Source of the DNA: Phlebiopsis flavidoalba | Taxonomy: Eukaryota; Basidiomycota; Agaricomycetes; Polyporales; Phanerochaetaceae | Reading direction: 5' to 3' | Assembly: GCA_035772785.1 (NCBI GenBank) | Contig: JAOCPU010000022.1 | Coordinates: 124,001 to 188,000 of the forward strand | Length of the DNA: 64,000 bases | Shown: one piece after another, positions 10,266 to 22,800 of the stretch | How positions within the stretch are numbered: position 1 is the first letter of the stretch | How the letters are laid out: each line of letters begins with the position of its first letter | The notes under the pieces: model-generated | What the model saw: the letters and a program-made list of their open reading frames with translations, nothing else | Databases searched by the model: none | What the model was told of the DNA's origin: nothing | Translations under genes and position numbers: made by a program

Positions 10266-13200
10266 ATGAACGACGAGCCCGGCTCTTCCAAGCCCCAGGC
10301 CGCCTCCACCGGTGGTCGAGGTGACCACTCTGGCTGCAGATGCGCTAAACTCACATCTTCGGTCTCCAACGACAACAGGCGCAATCTCGTCGTTTGCATC
10401 GATGCGCGACGAATCAGTTTGGTCTCAAGGTGAGGGTACTCCTACGAATCCTATCATCTGCGGACCCAGACATTTTCTCGACTACACAGAACACACACGT
10501 TGTCGAGCTGTACAGGCAGCTAGAAAAGAGCGACAAACAGCTCACTTACTACCATAGCGGCATCGGGACTTTTGTCGAAAGCCCCAACTTTTTCACTCGC
10601 GTGAAGGAAAGGATCGAACATGGTTTGGATATGGTGGTCGCTATGTACGTTCTCTATATTCTTACATTCTGAATTATCACGCTCATGCTCCTTGATAGAC
10701 ACTTTCGGGACATTACCTTGGGTGCTTACCGATGGCTTTCGGAAAACTATCAACCAGGAGACCGCATATACCTCTTCGGTGAGTGTTGAATACTCTCAGT
10801 GACAGTGTGTTATCTGCTTATTTCCCTTCCTGTCAGGATTCTCACGCGGCGCGTATCAAGTACGTGTCATCGCCGGGATGATTGAGACGGTGCGCAACAC
10901 CCGAGAATAATCCCAACGTCATATCTGACCTGAATTTCAGGTCGGGCTACTGCACAAAGGCAACAAACATGCAGATATCATAGCAAGTATTTATCATCAT
11001 TGGCACTACTCGCATCGCGAAGCTGACATCCAAACGCAGCGCTTACCAACTCTACGAGGCCTACTTGGCTTTACAAGAGAAAAAAGCGAAGAGAAGCCGA
11101 GCTGGATGCCACGTTTTCAGATCTCGGAGGCAAAGCATGCCGACGAAAAGCTCGATGATAGTCCTGTTCAGGAGAAGAAGCGGATCGACGAGGAAGCTGA
11201 ACACAACGCGAAGCGTTGTCTGTGAGCAATTCAAGGGTGCTCTTTGCCATCCGAATGTCGCACTGTTCACTATGTCGGCGCATGGTGAGCAATCGCGCCT
11301 CATTCCAATCTATCTAAGCAGCTATTGAGTGCTTGTACAGGGATACAGTCTCGTCCGTCTGTCTCATACACGGCCGAGTGCTTCCGCCAGCAATCACCGG
11401 GATGCACTTCGTCTGCTGCTGCTTCCGTCACGCGCTTGCTATTGGACGAGCTTCGAATCAAGTTTCTTCCTGAGTATGCTCACGGCATCACGGAGGCTGC
11501 GGTCTCAAGTGTAAACTGCGGGACCGGAGATGTTAAAGGCGATCTCAAGGAGGTTTGGTTTGTAGGATCCCACTCTGACATGTGCGCTTCTATATCATCC
11601 GTGTTCGTGCCTTCTAATTCTTTCGCTACAGCGGTGGTGGCAATACAACCAACGTCGATCTTGACCTGTTTGGACCGCCCCTTCGATGGATGCTGTACGA
11701 AGCCATCGAGGCTGGACTTCTCGTGAAGCCGCTGAAGATCGGTCGCTGGGACTCGGCGCGCGACATAAACCCTCGATGAATCTCTTTTGGACGTTTTTTG
11801 AGTATTTTCGATCAGACGGCCTGACTTATGCGGGGAATAACAACGATGATTCTATTACATGGTGCGTTTTTTTTTTTGGGGTCACACAAGTCAGGGTTCT
11901 TACACAAAAGCATATCAGGCCCGTCTCATCGCTTCGAGGGTCGCCACATTCTACCAGGGCAAACAAATACACGTGTCCGTCCTCGAATTCCTACGGCGAC
12001 CAGTCTACAATCAGCAAAGACCCATCAAACAACTATCAAGCGGAATCTGGAGACGATGACAGGGATCGTACCCAGAATGCGAAGTCAGAGGCCGTCAACT
12101 CAAGAGATCGCGACCACAACACTGAAAATCAACAACCGCTCTCATTATGACCCCAAAGGCGACCCTAGTGATGGCGCCTTGATACTCTCCTCAAGATTAG
12201 TGTCCAATCCACCACGCATTCAGAAAGTCTCCAGTTCGCTTTTGGATACATATATCTTCTGTCTAGTATGGGAGTTCTACTGGCCTATACCCTCGCAGTA
12301 CTATCTGCCGCATGCGCACCCACCACAGCATTACACCTGGAAGGCGATCTGTTGCCGAACTGAACCCTTCGCATGAAGACTATAAAGCTCTTGTCGTGGA
12401 GGAGCTCTACGAGTCTTCGGAGAGCTGTCTCGAGTCGATGAAGAGGGCGGTGGTTAGGGGATATCTCACAAGACACGAGATAAAGTCATTTTTGGCCCTA
12501 TCATCTACCGTATGTCTACTTTTGTAGATCTCCAAGTATGGAACTCATGGCCTATCTGTCCAGAGGGCAAGTTGAAATTATTGATGGATGCTCCCAAGCC
12601 GCCAATGTCTTCTTGATATGTTGGACGCACTGTCAAGCGACGCTTTGGATAGGAGCGTTCGGCAGGCGTCATTCAGAAAGGCGGAGATCACACAGGCTGT
12701 GGTCAAAACGCTCGTCCGATTCCAAGGACGCCCAGCAGATACCAAGGCGCGGCCGCCGGCTGCTTTGTGTCGGCAGCTAGGGCTTCTACTTCCAAATGAC
12801 GAGGGTAAGGACAATACAATATGTCAGCTTGTGCAAAACCTTCAGCTCTCGTGAGTGTACCTAAAATCCACGCAGCTAACACTGAAGATTATCTCACACC
12901 GGGACTCCAGACATACTGAAGGGACACGCCTCCTATGTTGCTTCTGTTGCCACACTCGCCGAACGTCCCCCGCGAAGTCGTTGCATCGGGATCCTGGGAC
13001 AACACTATCCGGCGCTGGGAAGCGCAAACGGGGCATCCTGTCGGCGAGCCGCTTCGGGGGCACACCCAAACCGTCAACTCGGTTGCATTCTCGCCCCCGA
13101 CGGAACGCGCCTGGCTTCCGCGTCAGTTCGACCAGTCCATCCGGATCTGGAATGTGTGCGGCGCAGCAGCCGGCATGCATGCAGACTCTCAACGGACATG

Positions 13201-13854
13201 AAAACTGGGTACTCTCGGTCGCGTTCTCCCCAGACGGCAAGCATGTAGTGTCTGGATCGGCGGACGAGACGGTGAGGATATGGGATGCAGAGACGGGGCG
13301 CGCGTTGGGAGAGCCCCTTCGCGGACACATAGGCTCGGTCTGGTCCGTTGCTATCTCTCCCGACGGGACGCTGATTGCTTCAGGATCTGACGACGAGACG
13401 GTCCCCGTATCTTGGACTTTGAGACTCACGAGGAGGTGAAAGTGCTCAAGGGGCACCCCGCCGAGGTCCTCAGCGTCGCCTTGACCCCAGAAACGGCAAG
13501 CGTGGTCATCTCGGGGTCCGTGGACAAGACGGTAATGGTTATGGGATGTCGACTCTGCAAGACGGTTCTGGTCCCAATTCGCGGCCATGGCAGCGGGGTT
13601 GTATGCTTGTTGCGGTTTTCGCCTGATGGCAAGTACGTGCCTCAGGGTCCACAGACAGGACGGTTCGGGCTGTGGGATGCGGAGACTGGAGAGGCGGTTG
13701 GCGAGCAGCGCTGCGCGGGCATACGGGCCCCGTGAGCTCCGTTTCGTTCTCGCCGGATGGTCGTCGAGGTGCCTCGGGCTCGGAGGATAATACCTTGATT
13801 ATTTGGGATGTAGATCTCATGGCTACGGACAGCGGCACTGCCAATTCCTCGTAG
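10266..13854 (+). CDS. DUF2235 (Tle1-like alpha/beta hydrolase) - WD40 propeller fusion protein, copy 2
   Basis: The N-terminal DUF2235 domain opens with RRNLVVCID (about 10377), continues through THVVELYRQLEKSDKQLTYY and [10 protein letters not shown], and contains the nucleophile-elbow motif GFSRGAYQ split by an intron (exon end 10778, next exon from 10837). A later GSHSDIGGG-type motif sits at about 11565-11640, also split by an intron. At least five short GT-AG introns are visible. A helical linker (about 12300-12840) leads to seven WD40 blades (about 12910-13850) ending in TLIIWDVDLMATDSGTANSS and a TAG at 13852. DUF2235 proteins include bacterial type VI phospholipase effectors; here a lipid-hydrolase activity is inferred. 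The ATG at 10266 aligns with the start of copy 3. Frame breaks occur, for example directly after VVCID and in blades 2, 4 and 6; a T11 run lies in an intron near 11866. Confidence 0.88.
10837..10859 (+). other. DUF2235 nucleophile elbow (GFSRGAYQ) exon boundary, copy 2
   Basis: The first base of the Gly codon lies at the end of the preceding exon (10778) and the rest begins at 10837, so a phase-1 intron (10779-10836) cuts the catalytic motif. The same placement occurs in copy 3 (20338/20393). G-x-S-x-G is the Ser nucleophile motif of alpha/beta hydrolases. Confidence 0.8.
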
Positions 13855-14017
13855 CAACATGTATCATTCGCCTTCCACCATCGATCACTTCGCAGCCGAT
13901 AGTAGTATCATTACATTTTTTATCATGTATGCCAATAGAGAATCAGAGCCACATTTGAGCCGGTTTTAAGCTGCATCGGCTGTTGAAAAAAAATACACTA
14001 CCCTATGATGGTTTTCG

Positions 14018-14062
14018 TGTTTAAGGTCAGAGGACCCTACCCTCCCCTCCCTTTTGGCGCCT
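14018..14062. repeat. imperfect direct repeat, copy a
   Basis: GTTTAAGGTC followed by a CCCTACCCTCCCCTCCC block; a similar arrangement recurs at about 14550-14610. The two copies flank about 490 bp with no gene. They could be the ends of a small element or a duplication. Confidence 0.35.
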
Positions 14063-14549
14063 AAATGATGAGTCATGATGATTACATATGTACAATTTGT
14101 ATTACAAATGGCAATATTAATTATACCCTACGTTTCTTTGCTCGGAAACCTGCGTTCTCTCAACGCGGCCGTTGGTAGAGGCACCCCGTTGATCATCGTC
14201 AAGTTCTCGCACTTTTTGCTTGCGCTGGGAACGCTTCGTTGCATGTACAGCACCGAGTGTGCGAAGGGCTTGAGTATTCAGATCCGACAAAGTACCCCGC
14301 ACTTTTACACAACCGTACGAGCGGTGTTACAATCTGCCCATGCATCTCTGGCCACCGAACGAGATGACCAAACCACAGCAGGGAATAGCCGCCCTAGCAA
14401 ATCGGTGCGTTGATGCCTCATCATAATGTCAATACATATAAACACGCCTTCGAGACCTTACGTGAGGTTGAGCTACACTCTAGAACACATGTACAGCTGC
14501 TTCAAAGCACGGGGATATTATTTTTGGGCAATATATTCTTCCACAAAAA

Positions 14550-14612
14550 AATATGTTTAAGGCCCTAGCCCCCTACCCCCCCCTCCCCTCATCGGGTAGG
14601 GCGCTTAATTCC
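14550..14612. repeat. imperfect direct repeat, copy b
   Basis: ATGTTTAAGGCCC followed by a C-rich CCCTACCCCCCCCTCCCC block, in the same order as at 14018-14062. Confidence 0.35.
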
Positions 14613-15276
14613 TGCTACCCCCTTGCCCGCACTTACCAAGTCTGTCACAACATTGAAATCAAACTTGTCTTGTCTTCTGTCCTCAAGCGGTACTCCGTAG
14701 GTGTCAACTTACCGATGTCACGCTAGAGGCTGTCAAGTAAAGAAGTCACGCTGCCTGCTAAACCGGAGGAGGTGGGCCCGAAATAAGCACATGCGAGATA
14801 AGTAATGTACTGGAAATTTCTATGGATAGTCACATTGATAATAAAAGTGTATGCGCGGAGGGGTGGTGATTATCGTCTACACTACAACCAGGGCCCTCGA
14901 AGGCCAGCTTATATACAGAGAGTAATGTACTCGAATATTCTACGCGACCATATGGCGGGGCGGGGCCTGCTTACCAATCCCGATGTCATCCCCAATCGAG
15001 AACATTCCCGCGCTCCGCTTCCACCATGCGCGGCTCGATATTCCAACACACATGCCCTAGGGCCAAAAAAGCGACCCGGTCACTGATATCATCACACCCC
15101 AGTTCGAGTACAATTCTTGAACATTCGATGCTTAACGCGATCCAGATTGGGCTTCAAGTCGAGGTCAATGTGTTGTCACATGTGCCCCCGCGAGCGGATG
15201 CGTAGTACCCCTTGAAGCCGTCACGTGCGACTTCGGACCAATGAGAACGTCCCCTCTGTACTGCGGATTCCCACTG

Positions 15277-16112
15277 AGTCCGGACACCCCAGGATCTCGG
15301 ACAGTGAATTACTATGAGCTTCACAATGTTACCTCTGCTCACAAAATGTATACCATATCATTACTATGCATATGGCAATGTATGAGCACGTTTTTTTTTT
15401 AAGAATTATAGCCCTCTCAATAAATTGCGAGATGGGCTTCTGTTTCAAAAATCAGGAAATTTCCCAAAATGGTAAGTGTCCGATGGCCTGCTGTGTTCGC
15501 ACTGACACACACACTGGTTGCCTGAACACAAAGCTCGGAATGACTCAAAATTTATAGGATGATAATGGCAAGCACTTCCCCAACACGGTGATACCACACT
15601 GGTGAAGTAAGATCCTGTATTGCTGCCTGTATCTTGCTCAGACTGGGAGGTAATCTGATCAACACCAAGAAACCTGTCTGCCAGTGAAAAAAATGCCCTC
15701 CTTCACTTGATACCAAATGCTCCCATCTCAACATGGGACAGTATTTCATGAGTGTATGTATATACTGCAGGGTATGTAGAATTAATATTACATGCAAATA
15801 CCTCCTCAGTACTTGCCCAGGTGGTACAGAGGTTATCAGTGGTTTTGCACAAAGCCATCAAAAGTTCTGTGGTCCTTTGAGAGAACTGTGCACGAAGACT
15901 TTATACTAGCTACATAATATATTTACATATACCTATTATATCACATCAAGCCTTGAATCCTCGTTGGTTTACTCTGATTGAGCAATAATACACGAAATAC
16001 TGCTGAGGAGGGTGTCCGGACGCTCAAATCAATCATATAGGCGCCCAAAACACTGCACATTTTTGGCCCCGGTAACCAGCGCTGTCCGAGATCCTTAGTA
16101 ATCCATCAAACC
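15277..16112. mobile_element. possible remnant of a DNA transposon with GTCCGGACACCC / GGATCTCGGACAG inverted motifs
   Basis: GAGTCCGGACACCCC followed by AGGATCTCGGACAG lies at about 15278-15306. The reverse complements of both (GGGTGTCCGGACGCTC near 16011 and CTGTCCGAGATCC near 16082) lie about 750 bp away. Two separate motifs shared in inverted orientation argue against chance, although their order is not strictly mirrored. No transposase and no target duplication were found. Confidence 0.35.
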
Positions 16113-16605
16113 GGACACTGGCCGCAAAAATATTAGCAGCTCCCATGTTACACCCCTGTTTAAAAATACAAAAACTAACTAATAATACAGTGTATTATGT
16201 GTGAACACTCAAACCACTAGTTCTTTGAGTGATTGGGACAGACTGTGATTCGGCTGGAATTGAGCATTTGCTCGTAGGTGTCCGAGTTCCTGATAAGCGA
16301 CAGTATCTATGAGCCCACGTGACATTTTGGATTCGCCCGTGCTTTATTATCTCAGAATATTAGATTGTGCAGACGTGAAAATGCTGTGGTTCCCCTTCAT
16401 TGCAGCCTTCTCTTCCTGACGGCAAAGCGGGGGGGTAGTCTTGTTCCCAGGCCTTACAGAGCAGAGTGCTTAGTAACTGCGCAACTACCGTAACTTGACC
16501 GTGAACAGTGGTACAAGTAACAATCGGAGTTTGGAATTGCGCAGAGAGAATTGCGCGTCCGTGCACCAGCAATTCAAGCTCAGCGCCGATCACTTGATCA
16601 GTTTG

Positions 16606-16651
16606 AATTCTTACGTGATCACTAGCCGGCAAATTCTTACGTGATCACTAG
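16606..16651. repeat. 20-bp perfect direct repeat
   Basis: AATTCTTACGTGATCACTAG occurs at 16606-16625 and again at 16632-16651, 26 bp apart. Confidence 0.8.
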
Positions 16652-18965
16652 TGAGCGTGATACGACTGCAACGTCGTTTTAAACTATGAGGGAGAGTGGA
16701 CATTCCCCAAAAAAGGGATCAGAAAAACGGGAGGAAAGACGACACCGTCTTCGGTAAAGAAAAGTCCCCAACCAGGGACCCTCACACTAGGGGAAGCATG
16801 CGAATAGGGACCCACCACACCCCCGTACGGCCAACAGCTACCGTTAGTTACACCAATAGCGGGATAGGATGGGAACTAGTCTACATGGCGTCCGAACACC
16901 CACCCTTCCAATGAGCGCCACGACTCCTACCGCACCCACCCGACTCCCTCCCCGGCCCCCCCCCGCCATGGACACGTCCGGCCCCCGCCCAACCCACGCC
17001 CACATATCACGTGACGATCCATGCAACAAAACACGCGCTCCCGTCTACCAAAGCGCCAGACCAAAACCGCGAAACGCTAGCCGCAGGCTAACAAGAACAT
17101 ACTACCTTACGCGATGTTGCCTCGCTGGCCGACAACATGGCCATGCACAAACACCACCCATAGCCCCGCTTCGCAAGCCTAGCGAAACAATATAAAAAGT
17201 TATTCCCCTGAATGGGACGTGAGAGACATAGGCAATCAACTCGCGATTTAACACAGAAAGTCATAACAGGTTCAAGAGAAGTGGTATACGTAACTGTTCG
17301 TGAGCTGTGTATAATGTAATATGACAGAACTGTGGTGAAAGATGCCAGCAAATAACTTTGATAGAATAATTAATTATCTGTATAAGATGTATTCGAAAAT
17401 CCTGTCTCAGCAGACGAAACCTTATGCAAAAGAATGAAACAAAATTGCGAAATATTATAGGCGACTAAATTGCCTGCCATCAATAGATCAAAGCGCAAGA
17501 CCATAGAGAGGCTGGAGGCGCCAATCAGCTCATCACGTGAACGTGGTTTATACCCTCTGTTAACCGATTCCTCCAGGGGAATCGGAATATCATAGGTCTC
17601 ACTCCTCACCGTTTTACCTTCCACAACCTCCAGCTCATCGACGACGGCCGCGTTGGGTGTTTGGAACCGGGACGATTCCACGACTCGCATGAATCGCTCT
17701 GGCACTGTCACAACGCTAATGGTGCCGTGCCAGCATCCGCCAACTCCCCGGTCCCTCAGTGTAAGGCAAACCATCCTCGCGGACATTTCGACACAATCGT
17801 TGAGCGTTGGGCGCAGATTATACAGCAGATGAGTACGTTACGGCGTGACTTGTATGCAGTGCATACTGGACTGAATCCGTGTTGACTAGCCGTCGACGAG
17901 CGACCGACTATCCGCAGAACCGGCGCAAAGATAGGAATACCACTTCGGCTTACGTCAGAACGATTCGCTGTCTCAATTTTGTAGTCGATAATCAAGAACC
18001 ACGCACATTATGTGTGCATCGATACAGGTCAAACCCACAGAAATACGGAAAATAATTACTTGGACTTGCAATCCTCTGTGTCCCAGAATTCCCCGTTGTG
18101 TCTACTCTGCACACACCCAGACGTCATGCACGTCTTAGGTATGGGTTGGCTACCCGCGACCGTCATCTGTTCTTCGCTTCGCGTCCCTCATCAAGTCATT
18201 TGAAGTAGGAATCATACCTCTCATTTCACGCAGTTGTTGTCCTTCTCTGTGTGGCGTATCACTCCTCCCCCCGCGAACTCGAGATGGGCGCAAAGGACTC
18301 TGGTAATGGGCAATGCATGGGATCATTCCTGACCTCGTCGATGATCTTCTGATTGGCCTGCAGTCTTCCAGCCGACAGCCTTATGTCCACCCTTGAAGGG
18401 CGAATCTAATAACTGATTGGCTTAGATTTCATTCACTTGAAGGTCATTCGCCTCACCTCACCCTCTTCGCACGTAAATGGGGACCCTTCGGTCCCCGGAA
18501 GTGCCCACATCACACGCATCTTACGGGACGCTGCGCAATCATCCCTATTGTCTCCGTTGAAAGTGTCGATATTCACTCCCACAGCATCGCAGCGCTGAAT
18601 GGTTGCGCTTCCCCTCCTGTTACTCTCGACATCACCTCGCCTTCTGAATGAACGCACCGTGTATCGAAGGCCGTTGGATGCTCGTTTGGGCGGCTGGCCT
18701 GCTGCCTCACTAGATTGGAAATAGACTCGGTGCGGAGCTCTCAGTCGGAGTTGAGTCTACTGCCGCATGGGCGTAATGCGGTTCGCTGTTGTGATGATTG
18801 GATCTGAGAAGGTGGGGTCGCTCATATTTTTTCTCGACCATCTTCTACTTCCACATACTCACTGTAGCTTTTAGAATTTACATTTGGTTGATTAATCGCT
18901 GTAACCGGGACATGGATAGGCATCTGGGCCTGGTCTCGCGTGCAAGAACCTTCGGAGACCGTGAT

Positions 18966-19044
18966 CCGGATGCTCATTGACCTGACGGTGCATCCGCGGT
19001 TCAGGAGCTTCAGATGCACCGCTGGAGGTCAATGTTGCATCCGG
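18966..19044. repeat. long near-perfect inverted repeat (hairpin)
   Basis: The left arm 18966-18994 consists of CCGGATGC, ATTGACCT and GGTGCATC separated by two or three bases. The right arm 19013-19044 carries the exact complements of the same three blocks in mirrored order, with slightly different spacers. The loop is 18 nt. The 24 paired block bases are all complementary. It could be a foldback element end, a structured RNA or a cruciform site. It lies about 0.8 kb upstream of DUF2235-WD40 copy 3. Confidence 0.7.
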
Positions 19045-19820
19045 CGCTTACGCGCAAAGCTCCGCTACGGCTGGCGCCGCGAGACTATATCTGGGCCTTG
19101 CCTTGCCTGAAACGCATGTAAGAATTTATCCACATCCAATTCGATTTTGCCGTGCGCGATTACAGCTGTGATAATGGAGATTTTCCCAATGCTCTAGGTC
19201 TCAAATGTGTTCGCACGAGGATCGCGTGTCCTACGTCCGACATTGACCCTTGTCCGCAGAACGGTGTAAACGGAGAAGCAACCACGCGGCATGCATGCAA
19301 GCTTTGTTTGCGATGTATGTGTGTGATGGAGTCGTGAACCAAGGAGAGGGTCCATCCGCGGCGCGAGACCCCGTTACATGTTGTGTGAGGATCAGATCGG
19401 ACACGTTTGACGCACGGAATGCGCGTATGCGAGACAAACGACCCACGTTAATACAGGACGCGCCAGCACTCGTGCTGGCTGGGACAAGGAATCTTGTTGA
19501 GATCTTCGAGATCTCGCAGGTCACATACTTAAGCACCAGCTGTTTTCCCCGGACCATAGCCTACCTCGCAACAGCTCCCTCGCTTCCTACACGGAAGTGC
19601 ATCCACTGGGGCAGTTGTCCTCCTCCCCGCTTCCTCTCTTGTCCAGAGTCACCCATTAGTCACTTCCACTCGTCCTCCCTCCTTGGAGGTTTCCGCGCCC
19701 ATTTCGTTCCTTGTATCTCCGCGCGTTTGCTATGGGTCAAGCTCCCCAGACTGTTTAAGTCTACGTCTCCCAAGATCGTGACCAACATTGAGGAGGTATT
19801 CCATACAAACGTACATCTCA

Positions 19821-22800
19821 ATGATACGATACAGGAAGACCCCTCAAAACCTCGGCCTACCCCCGAGGGCAGCAAACAAACGAAGTCGCGGTGCCAGATG
19901 CGAGCGGCTCACCGAGTCTGTTCCCGATGATCAAAGACGGAACTTGGTTGTGTGTATCGACGGGACCCTTGCAAATCAATTCGGCCTCAACGTGAGTTAT
20001 ATCGCACGTATCATGCATCAGTTATCTGACCTCCTGCCGTCTACTAAGAATACACACGTCGTCGAGCTATAACAGTAGGCTAGAGAAGAGTGAAAGGCAG
20101 CTCACATACTACGACAGTGGCATCGGCACTTTCGTCGAGAGCCCAAGCTTCTTCACGCGCGTGTGAAGCAGCGTATCGAAACACGGACTAGACATTGCTC
20201 TCGAGCGATGTATGTGTGGCGTTTCCCGAGTCGAACAAATTTATGACATGAGACTAGTCATCTGCAAAGTATTATCCTCAGTGCCTATCAATGGCTTTCG
20301 GAGAACTATCGGCCTGGTGATCGCATTTTATCTCTTTGGTGAGTCTTGCCGCCGTGGTTAATCTCGCTGACTTTGCTTACCCGTAATGAAAGGATTTTCG
20401 CGCGGAGCATATCAAGTGCGTGTCATCGCTGGCATGATCGAGACGGTATGGATCGAGCACAATTCTCTGGCCCTTTGCGATTATTGACGAGGATTGATAG
20501 GTCGGGTTGTTACATAAAGGGAACAACAAACAAATCGTTTTGTAAGTGACGAATGTGTGCTGAAAATCCTTCATTGTCGGAGAGCTAAAAATGCGGCTAC
20601 GTAGTGCCTACCAGCTGTATGCAGCACATAATGCCAAGCAGGAGAAGAAACGGACGGCCGGAGGCAAAGGAACCTCGAATCCGGCAACGGATCCCCACAC
20701 AGCCCAGAGGGTGGCCCCGCAAATCAAAGCAGAAAGCAACAAAGGAAGCGGCAGACACCGCAAAGCTCTGCAGTGAGTTCAAGCGTACTCTCTGCCACGC
20801 AAATGTCGCCGTTCACTTCGTTGGTGTATGGTGAGTATCCCGTCTATCTGCTATATGCATGCAGATACGGTCGACTGACACAAAAGACAGGGATCCGTAT
20901 CTTCGGTCGGAGTCATGCATGGGCGCGTACTTCCTGAGACAACAACCGGCATGCATTTCGTGTGCGGGTTTCGTCATGCACTTGCACTCGACGAACTGGG
21001 TTCAAGTTTCTCCCGGAGTATGTACATGCGGCGGGCATGGACCCGATTGTAAATGTAAGCCGGAGGATAAGCATGGCGACATCAGAGGAGGTATGGTTTG
21101 CAGGCTCACACTCCACATCGACATGTGAGCTTTTATTTTCCACACAAACCCGTATGATTTCTTGGTCGCTGAGGCACGTTTTTGCCGACAGCGGAGGTGG
21201 AAATCAGCCAAATCCCGAATCAAATAGCTTTGGTCCCCACTCTTCGATGGATGCTCTACGAAGCACGTGGAGTTTGGCCTAATCATCCAGCCAATCAAAG
21301 TCGGAGAGTGGGAATTGGCACGACACACCCCCTACTATGAGAGGTATCTGGAAGGTGGTTCGAGTACATCCCGCTCAGAACGATTATCATACATTGCTCA
21401 GAACGGTAGCGAAGATTCAGTAATATGGTGCGTCTTTGTTCGGGATTGTTGATCAATTGTTTGAAAGTGGCTGAACAATACTAATGGGTTTCCAGGCCTC
21501 ATCGATGTCAGGGGCGCATTGTGCAGCCACAACAGGGAATCCACGCATCCGTTCTCGAACTTATCAAACGTGAAGCCACTCCAGTACTTCGTGCCACGCG
21601 CTCAGCTACCAGAGGGGCGTGACTGGCTCAATCATGAAGACTTATAGCCGCGACCCTGGTGGTCGAGATCTTTTACGAATCGGCGGAAAAGTGCATGCTC
21701 TCCATGCAGAAGACCATTAACGCGGAGTGCCGAGGCACCTCACGAGAGAAAGCGATAGACTCTTTTCTATCGGCTGACATCGTCCGGTATGCCTGCGTCA
21801 GTACATTCATTGTGCATGTGCATCACTAACGACAAATGTCTTTCTAGACAAATTGATACAATCGCTGTTAGATGCCCCTGGGTGCTCAGATATTCCTGCT
21901 TTCGTTACTCGAAACACTTTACAGCGACAAGTATGGAAGCATTGCAAGCTCGCATGAAGAGAAGTCTGAAATTGCGAAGGCTGCGGTCACAACCCTTGCC
22001 CGGTTCCAGACTCTTCCCAGAAAACGCCAAGCAAATTTCGAAGATACGCTTACACCGACAGCTGAAATCATTGGTTTCAAACCCCAAGCACACTGATATA
22101 ATTGCGTCAGTCGTTCGCATCTTTGGCAAGATCTCCAACGACGGTAAGTGCATGTGTAGCCCAGTAAAAGCATTTCAATAGAGCATAAGCTACAATTTCG
22201 CAAATGTCATACAAGGACATGGCAGCCGCGTTAACTCCGTGGTCTACTCACCAGACGGCGAACTCATGGCATCCGCATCCGTCGATAGAACCATCCGGCT
22301 CTGGGACGCGCAAATGGTACATCCTGTTGGCGAGCCGCTCCGGGGGCACACCAACACCGTCAGTTCAGTTACATTCTCGCCCGACGGAACGCGCCTGGCT
22401 TCCGCGTCGCACGATAAGACCATCCAGATCTGGGACGTGGCCGCACAGCAGCCGGCATACCTGCAGACTCTCACCGGACATGAGCATTATGCGCTCTCGG
22501 TCGCGTTCTCTCGTCGTCGCGGCAGGCGCGTAGTGTCTGGGTCGAGGGACAGGACAGTTCGGTTATGGGATGATCAGAGACAGGGCGCGAGGTGGGAGAG
22601 CCGCTCTCGCGGGCACACAGATTGGATTTACTCCGTTGCGGTCTCTTCCGACGGGAAGTTGATCGCCTCGGGATCGAGCGACGACACGATCCGTATCTGG
22701 GACTTCGGGGGAGAGACCCACAAGGAGATCAAAGTACTCAAAGGGCACTCAGACACAGTCCTCAATGTCGCCTTCACGCCGGACGGCAAGCGTGTCGTTT

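Larger units (their letters stand above)
13855..19820. other. long spacer between two DUF2235-WD40 genes, repeat-derived, no supported gene
   Basis: Nearly 6 kb between copies 2 and 3 contains short unrelated frames on both strands but no recognisable protein family. It holds an imperfect direct repeat (14.0/14.55 kb), a GTCCGGACACCC inverted pair (15.28/16.01 kb), a 20-bp direct repeat (16606/16632) and a 29-32 nt inverted repeat (18966-19044). Short homopolymer runs (T10 near 15390) and AT-rich patches fit old transposon debris. A minus-strand frame at 17370-17786 is the most protein-like but matches nothing I know. Confidence 0.5.

Noticed and set aside
14030..14610. CCCTA-rich words resembling telomeric repeats
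   Set aside because: Only isolated words inside C-rich tracts, no tandem array.
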